DNA of 64,000 nucleotides from assembly GCA_017634555.1 (NCBI GenBank), contig JAGBNF010000005.1, forward strand, positions 1 to 64,000, given 5' to 3'. A model generated the notes under the pieces. The model was not told the DNA's origin. It ran no database searches and saw only the letters and a program-made list of their open reading frames with translations. A program made the position numbers and the translations under genes. Below, piece by piece: positions 18,671 through 25,924 of this stretch; the first letter of the stretch is position 1; every line of letters begins with the position of its first letter. Origin of the DNA: Eubacterium sp. GTDB lineage: Bacteria > Bacillota > Clostridia > Lachnospirales > Lachnospiraceae.

Positions 18671-18713
18671 TGAATATCAGCCTGTAAAACACCTTATTTA
18701 AAGCAAACTATAA

Positions 18714-18812
18714 CGATTAATTGTAGGTTGCTTACCGTTTGCTTGCCTGTTGCCTGTAAGTTACTTGTAGGTTATTTGTAGTTTATTTGTAGATTGCTTA
18801 TCGTCTACTTAC
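18714..18812. repeat. Nine degenerate 11-bp tandem repeats
   Basis: The 99 bp divide exactly into nine 11-mers such as aggttgcttac, aagttacttgt, aggttatttgt, agtttatttgt and agattgcttat, with a shared NNNTTNNTTGY shape. The last unit contains the stop codon (18809-18811) of the small membrane coiled-coil gene. The tract fills the gap to the pyk promoter. Confidence 0.8.
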
Positions 18813-19252
18813 GGTACCTTAAAGGCATTGAAGAAGTTGGCTACAGGCTGAACTGTATCAGCAAAATCATTGATTGCCTTATTCAGTGTTTCAAACTCTA
18901 TAGAGTTCAGCTTCTCCACTGCTTCACTGAGATTCTTCGTGTTTGTAACAACAAGATTATCTACATTCTTAACCATACCGTCGATATCCTTGATTGTTGA
19001 ATCAATCATATCAACCTTGGATTCAACTGTTCCCACAACACTTGTCAGCTTCGCAGTTGCGGACTGTACCTCATCTGCTACAGCCACAACCTTAGGAACC
19101 AAGTAAAGCACCGCAGCCGCTATCATTACAAAAATAGCTATCATCAACCCTGCCACAAGTTTTCTCGCCCTTGTCTCTCCACGCTGTTCCTTCAGAAGCT
19201 CAATCAGAAGTTCCTTCTCGCTCATGTTTTCCAGATCATTTTTCGCACTCAA
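18809..19252 (-). CDS. Single-pass membrane protein with coiled coil (DUF948-like)
   Basis: A 147-residue protein. A charged cytoplasmic N terminus (about 30 residues) leads to one membrane helix (LVAGLMIAIFVMIAAAVLYLVP). An outside heptad-rich region (EVQSATAKLTSVVGTVESKVDMIDSTIKDIDGMVKNVD) follows. The pattern resembles DUF948-type proteins, but function is unknown. The start is a TTG at 19252 after AAAGGGGG; an in-frame ATG at 19225 is an alternative. A promoter lies ~60 bp upstream, and the four-unit inverted-repeat array sits directly upstream of that promoter. Confidence 0.65.
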   Translation of the reverse strand: MSAKNDLENMSEKELLIELLKEQRGETRARKLVAGLMIAIFVMIAAAVLYLVPKVVAVADEVQSATAKLTSVVGTVESKVDMIDSTIKDIDGMVKNVDNLVVTNTKNLSEAVEKLNSIEFETLNKAINDFADTVQPVANFFNAFKVP

Positions 19253-19310
19253 TATCAGCTACCCCCTTTACAAAATTCCCGAAATAATCTGCATGCTAAC
19301 CCAATATATT

Positions 19311-19338
19311 ATTATACCATTCAGGATGGTGAATTCAA
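19311..19338 (-). promoter_or_regulatory. Promoter of the small coiled-coil membrane protein
   Basis: Minus strand TTGAAT (19333-19338), 16-bp spacer, TATAAT (19311-19316). GATGGT (19325-19330) and ACCATC (19350-19355) make an inverted pair around the -35. Confidence 0.65.
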
Positions 19339-19407
19339 TAAAATCCGCTACCATCTCTGCGTCAAACCCTTAAATCTTCCCAGTTTTTTGGGGTTTTTGA
19401 GTCATTT

Positions 19408-19668
19408 TACTACCATATTCCCTGATTACACTTGATATGTTAGTATTTTCTGATTTTTGAAAATCACCCGAACAGAACGAGTACTACCATAACAATATGA
19501 TACACTATCTTTTGGTAGTATTTTTTAGCTATTTGGGGACTTTTAAAAATTGTCCGTACTAACATTTACTCTTCTTCTCAAGGCTTTGGTAGTATTTTCA
19601 CTTTTTTCGATGTCTATTTCAGCACCTCCATACTAACATATCACCCGTTTTCATAGGCTATGTTAGTA
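19408..19668. repeat. Four-unit array of paired inverted 8-mers (period about 74 bp)
   Basis: Eight copies of TACTAMCA or its inverse TGKTAGTA lie at 19408, 19438, 19482, 19513, 19557, 19587, 19631 and 19661. Orientation alternates strictly. Start-to-start steps are 30, 44, 31, 44, 30, 44, 30. Each inner gap is 22-23 bp and each outer gap exactly 36 bp, and the gap sequences are unrelated except for T runs after TGKTAGTA. Each pair could form a stem-loop in RNA or be bound as a dyad on DNA. It is not a coding repeat because the period is not a multiple of three. Confidence 0.85.
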
Positions 19669-19694
19669 CTTCTCACTAAATGCCACATTTTTAA

Positions 19695-19775
19695 TCGATA
19701 TTCCAGTTTCTTCAATAATTCTATGTTCGCTACCACAATCAATATCCCAGCCTCTTCTTTAATTCTATGATCAGC
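19695..19775. repeat. Imperfect duplication of the 3' end of the nuclease-like gene
   Basis: The stretch from 19739, which encodes the last residues and stop of the gene, is repeated 44 bp downstream from 19695 (tcgatattccagtttcttc against tcaatatcccagcctcttc, then a shared TAATTCTATG). Roughly three quarters of 33 positions agree. Translated in the matching frame, the copy reads IELLKKLEYR against IIELKKRLGY. Confidence 0.65.
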
Positions 19776-20554
19776 CTCCTTATATCCTTCGTATTAAGCG
19801 GATGGCTTCCGGTTTCAAAAGTCCAGATTACAGAATCATATTGATACAGACCGCTTGCCTCATAATTTCTGATTTTCATCATAGCATTATTTCTATATTC
19901 AATATCATCCATCATCCCAAAATGTTCCCAGTATACCTCTCTTCTTTCTTTTATATTCAATAACGTAAAATCCGGATGAACTATTCCTGTTTTCAGTTTA
20001 AGAGGTTTTTCATAAAGAAACGGAACATACAATTCATCAAGTATGTCGGCGATTATCACCTCTGACTTAGAACGTACTCGCAACCCTTTTCTCGTGTAAT
20101 ACTCCGGAATTCCTTCTTTGAATATCATTTTCTCATATTCTTGTCCTTTCCAGTTGATAGCATATACCTCATCTGAAATGTACGGCACACTGACCAATTC
20201 TCTTTTCCCGACACTCATTCTGTCTAATGTCAGATTAAATGGATTATCAATCCACTCATTCTGCAATCCCTTCATAGCATCAAGCAGCTCTTTCAAAACA
20301 ATTATAAGTTTTTCATCATATTCTATCTGGGCAAGTATTTCAGCAATTATCCTATTTTTCTTTTTTATATATTTGCCATTAACACCCTCACCTTTCATTC
20401 TCATAAAATATTGATATGTATTTCTACATTTTACTGCTCTCAGCCTCGCCCCTTCCGGAACTTTCTTCTTTAGTTTTTCAAGCTCAGTTGAAACCTTCAT
20501 CAAACAATTCTCCAAATAGCCAATGTCTTTTGCTATATCCTTAGCCTTTATCAT
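19739..20554 (-). CDS. Putative PD-(D/E)XK superfamily nuclease
   Basis: Not a named family that I recognise with certainty. Residues 1-100 are helical and charged. Residues ~160-250 fit the PD-(D/E)XK nuclease core: RSKSE (E166), a strand with YEKPL, HPDF (D196), WEH (E211), then K228 and YEASGLY, followed by VIWTFE. The third motif reads E-H instead of E-x-K, so the lysine may be replaced or supplied from the following helix. ATG 20554 is favoured because AAGGAGG lies 5 bases before it. It follows comEC by 44 bp and may be co-transcribed. The adjacent inverted-repeat array makes it of special interest. Confidence 0.6.
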   Translation of the reverse strand: MIKAKDIAKDIGYLENCLMKVSTELEKLKKKVPEGARLRAVKCRNTYQYFMRMKGEGVNGKYIKKKNRIIAEILAQIEYDEKLIIVLKELLDAMKGLQNEWIDNPFNLTLDRMSVGKRELVSVPYISDEVYAINWKGQEYEKMIFKEGIPEYYTRKGLRVRSKSEVIIADILDELYVPFLYEKPLKLKTGIVHPDFTLLNIKERREVYWEHFGMMDDIEYRNNAMMKIRNYEASGLYQYDSVIWTFETGSHPLNTKDIRRLIIELKKRLGY

Positions 20555-20601
20555 CATCTCCTCCTTATTACCTTTGTTTTTATGTACTAATGGGATTTCT
20601 C

Positions 20602-23538
20602 CTACTCAATCACCACCGCTCCATCCTTATCAGTGCGGATTATCCTGCAGCCGGCATTCTCCATTCTTTCAAGTGTCTCCGGTGAAGGATGTCCATACGG
20701 ATTATTCCTTCCGCATGAAATAATTGCGACGCTGCATGACACCTCCTTCAGAAAAGCTCTCGAAGATGAATACTTCGAACCATGGTGTGGTGCGATAAGA
20801 ATGTCTGCCGAAATATCAAGCTTACTCTTTTTTGACTTCTCAATTATTCTTTCCTCCACATCCGAACTGATGTCTCCCGGAAAAAGAATTCTCAGTTCAC
20901 GGCCATTAATGTCACTGTCCAGAAGAACAACCAGTGAATAATCATTCCCACTATTCTCAATCTCTGACACACTTCTATCCTCTGACACACTTTCTTTCCT
21001 CGAGCGACTTCCCGCTTCTGACACTCTTCCATCCTTCGACCGATTTCCATCCCCCAATTGTCCATCAGTCTTCACATTTTCTCTGCCCGGATAGATTACT
21101 GTGAAGCATCCCCCGACCACATCTCCTTCAGACAAGCCCGTGACACCTACTCCGGAGGCATCACCAAGTTCAAGATAATTACCGTCCTCTTTGGTTCCGG
21201 CTGCCATATATACCGCATCGATTTTTAATCTGTACGGACGTTTCATCTGCGACATTTCGATCAGTCCGTTAATGTGATCCTCATCTGTATGGGACACAAA
21301 TACACCGGTAATCTCCGACATTCCGTAGTACTTGAGTGCAGGAATAATCACATACTCTCCAACCTGATCCTTAGACGTGGAACCGCCATCCAAAATGTAA
21401 TTCCGTCCATCACTCATGTGAATGATTACCGACTGCCCCTGTCCAACGTCCAGCACAACGATCCGGTCATCCTTCCGATTCTGATATCCGACAAGAATCA
21501 AAAACATCACCAGCACACCGTACATTTTCAGGATATATAATCGAATAATATTCTTACCCTTAACACATTGTTCCTTTACATTCTCATCCTTAACTCTTCG
21601 TTTCTTTACATTCTCATCCTTAACTCTTCGTTCCTTTACATTCTCATCCTTAACTCTTCGTTTCTTTATACTCTCACCCTCAACATTGCGTTTCTTAACA
21701 ATCCATTCACCCACACCTTTATTTTTCCTTCTATTAATCCTGCTTCCCTTCCTCAGCAGATTAAGGGTAAGCCAGAGCAATACTATATAAAATGTACCGC
21801 ACACCCATATATTCGTATGCCCGGTATTAATTCCCGAAAACGGAAGGCTGAATCCCATATTGCAGATCTTCTCATATAAACCGAGCATGAAATTTACAGT
21901 TACAGCCGAAACTCTTGCGACAAAATCCACGATTGCTGCCAAACAACCAAATACACTCTGTGATTCCGTCATTCTCATTCCGCCGTCCACAGAACCAATC
22001 TGCATGCCAGCCATCGCTATCATCGGTCCTCCAACCATCGCTGCAGCCAAAGCTGTTCCTCCCGAAGCGGCCATATAGATCATCCCCAGCAGTGCAGTTA
22101 TAAATCCTCCCGCTATAACATAAACCGCAGTAGGTATGATCACTATACCCAGCAGCATGCTGTAAGGGTAGATTTCATAGTAGTAATATATAAGCAGCGG
22201 TGAAAGAACCATGTTTATCACGAGAGTAGACAGTGCTGTTCTTGCCGCATATTCCTTCACTCTTTTTGTATCTATCTTTTTAAGCTTTCCATGCAGAAAG
22301 ATTTTCCGTAGAATTTCCGTAAAGTTTCGCCATACAGGTCTATCAGTTTCAGGCTCATTAACTCTCTCTGTCATTCCGTATCTTTCTGTAAAGAAGATTA
22401 TCTTTCTCCATCCAAAGTAATTTATATAAATCCTGTCGCTTATATACATTGCTCCGGCTGCCGCAAAGCTGAGCTGCAGTCCTGCAGTGAATACAGATTC
22501 CGGATTTATGATAGCCATGATAAGGAGCGCAAGCATCATGTCTGTTGGAACATCTGCACTCCTTTTAATGAAAAATGCATAGTAACGCAGAACAAGCATT
22601 ATCACCGCTCTGATTATAGGCGGCGCAAATCCGGTCATAAGTCCGTAGAGGATTATAAGCAGCATGACTATGGCACATCTGTATTTTCTTCCGATGCCCA
22701 GCATTTCCAAAAGCTTCTCAAAGGCAAGTGCTATGATCGATACATGCATTCCCGAGATAGCCAGTATATGGGCGAGTCCGTTCTTCTGATACATAAGCTT
22801 CTGATTTCTGTCCAGTCCGGACTTATCTCCGAGCAGCATTGCAGAAAGAAAAGAAGCTCTATCAATCCTGAAATATCTGTAAAGTGATGCTTCAAGTCCC
22901 TCACGAAACCTGCCAAGGATATACATGACATGATCCTTCTTCTCCAAAAGCTCATATCTTTCGGTATATATCACACCGATTATTCCTTTGCCGGAATAGT
23001 AATCCGTCATATCAAAGCTTCCAGGATTTGTACTCTCCTCAGGTGTTTCCAAAACACCTTCTGCTCTGAAATATTCTCCCACATGTATTTTTCCCTTACC
23101 TTTTACAGTTTCATCTACATTTAAACCATCTTCACCTTTTACAATCTCATCTTTCTTTAAACCACCCGCTCCTTTTATAAACACAACAACCTTACTGTCG
23201 CCTGCCTTTACGGTAACCCTGACGCTTTTCTCTCCTTCATATACATCAACAACCTTTCCCTCCAGGGATACATTTTCTCCACGCATCAGATTCTTACTTC
23301 TGCTCTGAATCTTAGAGACGACTCCCAAACCGATTCCTGCCGCAAGGCAACAAAAAAGCAACAGGTACGAGCATTTTTTTTGCCCAGACCTGTTGCTTGA
23401 TTTGATTTCCAGCATCATTATGATCATCGCAGCCGTTAACATCACGACTGCCAGTATTAAATTTTTCCAGACTGCCAGGTATGCTGTCTCTCCGATGAGA
23501 ATCAGCATACCCACAGTAATAACCGGTCTTTTATTCAT
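20602..23538 (-). CDS. comEC: DNA internalization channel ComEC/Rec2
   Basis: Competence membrane channel that passes single-stranded DNA into the cytoplasm. An N-terminal helix pair and an OB-like external domain come first. Then the Competence domain with many helices appears (FLSAMLLGDKSGLD, NGLAHILAISGMHVSIIA). The C-terminal metallo-beta-lactamase domain has VLDVGQGQSVIIHMSDGRN, DGGS, SHTDEDHINGL and APHHGSKYSS. Length ~978 residues is somewhat above the usual because of charged repeat insertions. The start at 23538 overlaps the stop of the kinase-GerMN gene (ATGAATAA), so the genes are coupled. The track's longer 5' extension lies within that upstream gene. Confidence 0.9.
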   Translation of the reverse strand: MNKRPVITVGMLILIGETAYLAVWKNLILAVVMLTAAMIIMMLEIKSSNRSGQKKCSYLLLFCCLAAGIGLGVVSKIQSRSKNLMRGENVSLEGKVVDVYEGEKSVRVTVKAGDSKVVVFIKGAGGLKKDEIVKGEDGLNVDETVKGKGKIHVGEYFRAEGVLETPEESTNPGSFDMTDYYSGKGIIGVIYTERYELLEKKDHVMYILGRFREGLEASLYRYFRIDRASFLSAMLLGDKSGLDRNQKLMYQKNGLAHILAISGMHVSIIALAFEKLLEMLGIGRKYRCAIVMLLIILYGLMTGFAPPIIRAVIMLVLRYYAFFIKRSADVPTDMMLALLIMAIINPESVFTAGLQLSFAAAGAMYISDRIYINYFGWRKIIFFTERYGMTERVNEPETDRPVWRNFTEILRKIFLHGKLKKIDTKRVKEYAARTALSTLVINMVLSPLLIYYYYEIYPYSMLLGIVIIPTAVYVIAGGFITALLGMIYMAASGGTALAAAMVGGPMIAMAGMQIGSVDGGMRMTESQSVFGCLAAIVDFVARVSAVTVNFMLGLYEKICNMGFSLPFSGINTGHTNIWVCGTFYIVLLWLTLNLLRKGSRINRRKNKGVGEWIVKKRNVEGESIKKRRVKDENVKERRVKDENVKKRRVKDENVKEQCVKGKNIIRLYILKMYGVLVMFLILVGYQNRKDDRIVVLDVGQGQSVIIHMSDGRNYILDGGSTSKDQVGEYVIIPALKYYGMSEITGVFVSHTDEDHINGLIEMSQMKRPYRLKIDAVYMAAGTKEDGNYLELGDASGVGVTGLSEGDVVGGCFTVIYPGRENVKTDGQLGDGNRSKDGRVSEAGSRSRKESVSEDRSVSEIENSGNDYSLVVLLDSDINGRELRILFPGDISSDVEERIIEKSKKSKLDISADILIAPHHGSKYSSSRAFLKEVSCSVAIISCGRNNPYGHPSPETLERMENAGCRIIRTDKDGAVVIE
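21571..21690. repeat. 30-bp tandem repeats inside comEC
   Basis: Three nearly identical 30-bp units (21571-21600, 21601-21630, 21631-21660) and one diverged unit (21661-21690), with a weaker copy before them. Each encodes a charged decapeptide like RRVKDENVKK. The insertion lies in the linker between the membrane channel and the metallo-beta-lactamase domain. Confidence 0.9.
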
Positions 23539-25924
23539 CCGAAAACTCCAACGGTATACTGGTATCAACCACATCATGGAAATTATCTATACTCTTTCCG
23601 TTTACAAGGAAGAGTACACCTCTTACATTCTGAAGCGATGTAAGAGAATTAACTATCGAGTAGATTACTATCCTGTCGCCCGCCGTAACATCTCCTGTCA
23701 GGAATTCACCGGAGAGATCCAGCGTTGCTGTTCCGTTCATAACAGAGATACTTCTGATCTCGGTTCCCGAAGGTAAAACATTATATGCTATAAGCTGTTT
23801 CATAACGGCTTCGGATGCCGATTCATCAGATGAAATGGTCACGTAAGCTGTAACCTTTCTCAGTCTGTTGCCGTGTTCATTTGGAAGATACAGGATTATC
23901 TCACCCTTATTGATTGCTGAATCTTCAGCATCATCATAATAGAAAAATGCATTGTCTCTGTAGATAGCGGAATCTATCTCATTTCCTGCCGCATCATCTA
24001 TAGTAATGACTGTATCGCCTGTCTTATTCAGGCCGCTCACACTCTTTACGATCGCAGCCTTGCTCAGAAGCAGCTGCTCCTCGGTAAGTCCATCCTCCAT
24101 AAGATAAAGAACTATGTTGCCGTCCTTATCTATACTGTAGCCTGTAAAGGATAGACCGTTCAGAAGCACCAGCTGATTCATAACTTCCTCTATGGAATCC
24201 GATATGGAATCCGGCTGCTTAAGCTGGTATCTTTCCGAATCAGGTACAACACCATCATCCTCAACATGATAGAGCTGAACCGTGCCGGCCGTACCTGTTA
24301 TACTCTCCTGCGAAACTTCTTCTGTAACGGACGGACTCGAAGTACATGCCGTGAATACCTGTGAGGTAAGCATAAAGCCTGCAAGGAGAAGGACTGTCAG
24401 TACTTCCTTCGTCTTCTTCTTTGCCTTTATCTCTGTCAGCTGTTCCGTATCAAATGCTACGTCAAACATTTCCTTATCAACCGCTGCATCAGTCAGACTG
24501 TCGAGAGCAATTCTCTGATTGAGCGGGATTCTTACGGAAAATGTGGTGCCTTTGCCCGACTCACTGTACAGTCTTACCACGCCCTGATGCGCATTTATAA
24601 TATTTCTCGTAATGGAAAGACCGAGGCCCGTACCACCGGTATCGCGGCTTCTCGCCTTATCCACTCTGTAAAATCTTTCGAAAACCTTATCCTTCGAATC
24701 ATCCGGAATTCCCACACCGGAGTCTGCAACCTTTATGTAGAAGAAACGCTGGTCGGCATTAAGTGAAACCCTGATCCATCCGTTATCCACATTGTACTTA
24801 ACCGCATTTTCCACAAGATTGGAAATGGCCAGCGACAGCTTAACACTGTCAACCTCAGCCTTAACATCACGGTAGCTCTCGTAATTAAGTTCTATGCCTC
24901 TCTGCTTTGCAAGAGGTGTAACCGTCTTTATGATTCCGTCGAGGATATCGTTGATGCTTGTCTCTGCGAAATTCATCGCATTGCTGTTACGGTCTGTTCT
25001 TACAAGAGTCAGAAGATCGTTTATAATCTGTGTCTCTCTATCCACCTCTTCAACTATATCTGACATGAAGTCCTTGTAATCCTCTGCAGTTGCAGCCTCA
25101 TTCTGAAGCAGCGATTCGGCCAGAACCTTCATGGATGTAACCGGTGTCTTAAGCTCATGACTTACGTTTGATACAAACTCCTGACGAGCCGAATCAACCG
25201 TTGCCAGCTTCTCAAGCACGGCATTATAGTTTCTCGCAAGAGCCTTCGTTTCCTTAAAGCCCTTCTCTTCGATCTTATCATGCAGATTTCCCTGGGATGT
25301 ATGATAGATCTGTCTGTTGATCGAATCCAGTCTTCTGATCGCGATCTTTACGATAAAGACAACAATCGCAATATTTACAAACAGCATAATTACCATCAGG
25401 AGAATACTCTGATTTGATATCGATGTAATGTTCTCCTTCATTCCCGACAGAGACGCAGTGGAAACGATAACACCGAGTATTGTATTATCTCTCTTGATCG
25501 GCAGAATAACCTCTGCATAATCACCACGGATACGTTTGATGCTTTCCACCTCACCGGTCATGACACTCATAACGTCTCCACTCACTATATAGTCATTCTG
25601 TTTGAGAACGTAGGTATCCTTGATTATCTGATAATTTCTCGAAATGACCATGATTCGGCCGTTCGAAAAGTAAGCCGACTCATTAATATCAGTATCGAGG
25701 GAAGTATCCTCCGTTTTCATATCCAGCTTATAGAGCGCCAGATCATTTGAAAGTCTGATTGCTCTTCTCTCTGTATCATTAAGGAGCGCGGTGATCTCAT
25801 TTCTGTTCATAAGATCTACTATTCCCCTAAATGTAACAAAGGACGAAAGCATCATAACGATACTTACCGAAATGATAATAAAGGATTTTATGCTAATGTA
25901 ATGTTTCTTTCTGTTCTTACTCAT
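23531..25924 (-). CDS. Sensor histidine kinase fused to a C-terminal GerMN module
   Basis: A 797-residue fusion. Membrane helix 14-35, an external sensor of ~135 residues, helix ~172-196, HAMP, dimerisation box with H256 (SNVSHELKTP), and an ATPase domain ending in GTGLGLSI give a standard PhoR/VicK-like kinase. A third hydrophobic segment follows (~508-528, VLTVLLLAGFMLTSQVFTAC) with a lipobox-like FTAC. Then come about 270 residues resembling two GerMN domains, expected outside the cell. The open frame is continuous. No response regulator is adjacent. The gene overlaps ppk1 by ATGA and comEC by 8 bp, so all three form one operon. Confidence 0.85.
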   Translation of the reverse strand: MSKNRKKHYISIKSFIIISVSIVMMLSSFVTFRGIVDLMNRNEITALLNDTERRAIRLSNDLALYKLDMKTEDTSLDTDINESAYFSNGRIMVISRNYQIIKDTYVLKQNDYIVSGDVMSVMTGEVESIKRIRGDYAEVILPIKRDNTILGVIVSTASLSGMKENITSISNQSILLMVIMLFVNIAIVVFIVKIAIRRLDSINRQIYHTSQGNLHDKIEEKGFKETKALARNYNAVLEKLATVDSARQEFVSNVSHELKTPVTSMKVLAESLLQNEAATAEDYKDFMSDIVEEVDRETQIINDLLTLVRTDRNSNAMNFAETSINDILDGIIKTVTPLAKQRGIELNYESYRDVKAEVDSVKLSLAISNLVENAVKYNVDNGWIRVSLNADQRFFYIKVADSGVGIPDDSKDKVFERFYRVDKARSRDTGGTGLGLSITRNIINAHQGVVRLYSESGKGTTFSVRIPLNQRIALDSLTDAAVDKEMFDVAFDTEQLTEIKAKKKTKEVLTVLLLAGFMLTSQVFTACTSSPSVTEEVSQESITGTAGTVQLYHVEDDGVVPDSERYQLKQPDSISDSIEEVMNQLVLLNGLSFTGYSIDKDGNIVLYLMEDGLTEEQLLLSKAAIVKSVSGLNKTGDTVITIDDAAGNEIDSAIYRDNAFFYYDDAEDSAINKGEIILYLPNEHGNRLRKVTAYVTISSDESASEAVMKQLIAYNVLPSGTEIRSISVMNGTATLDLSGEFLTGDVTAGDRIVIYSIVNSLTSLQNVRGVLFLVNGKSIDNFHDVVDTSIPLEFSDE

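Larger units (their letters stand above)
19253..19738. other. 486-bp A+T-rich intergenic region
   Basis: No credible gene is seen here. The region holds, from right to left: a diverged copy of the 3' end of the nuclease-like gene (19695-19731), the four-unit inverted 8-mer array (19408-19668), and the promoter of the small membrane gene. The word CGCTACCA occurs once near each end (19346-19353 and 19728-19735). Confidence 0.7.

Noticed and set aside
19408-19668. CRISPR array
   Set aside because: Repeats are only 8-12 bp and alternate in orientation, spacers alternate between 22 and 36 bp, and no cas genes are present.
19408-19668. ToxIN-type antitoxin RNA repeats
   Set aside because: Type III antitoxin repeats are nearly identical ~35-bp direct repeats beside a small RNase toxin; here the spacers are unrelated and the neighbouring protein is of another fold.
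23531-25924. Kinase-GerMN fusion as a frame error
   Set aside because: The frame stays open with consistent codon use through the junction, and both neighbours are coupled by overlaps; kept as a real fusion, pending read support.
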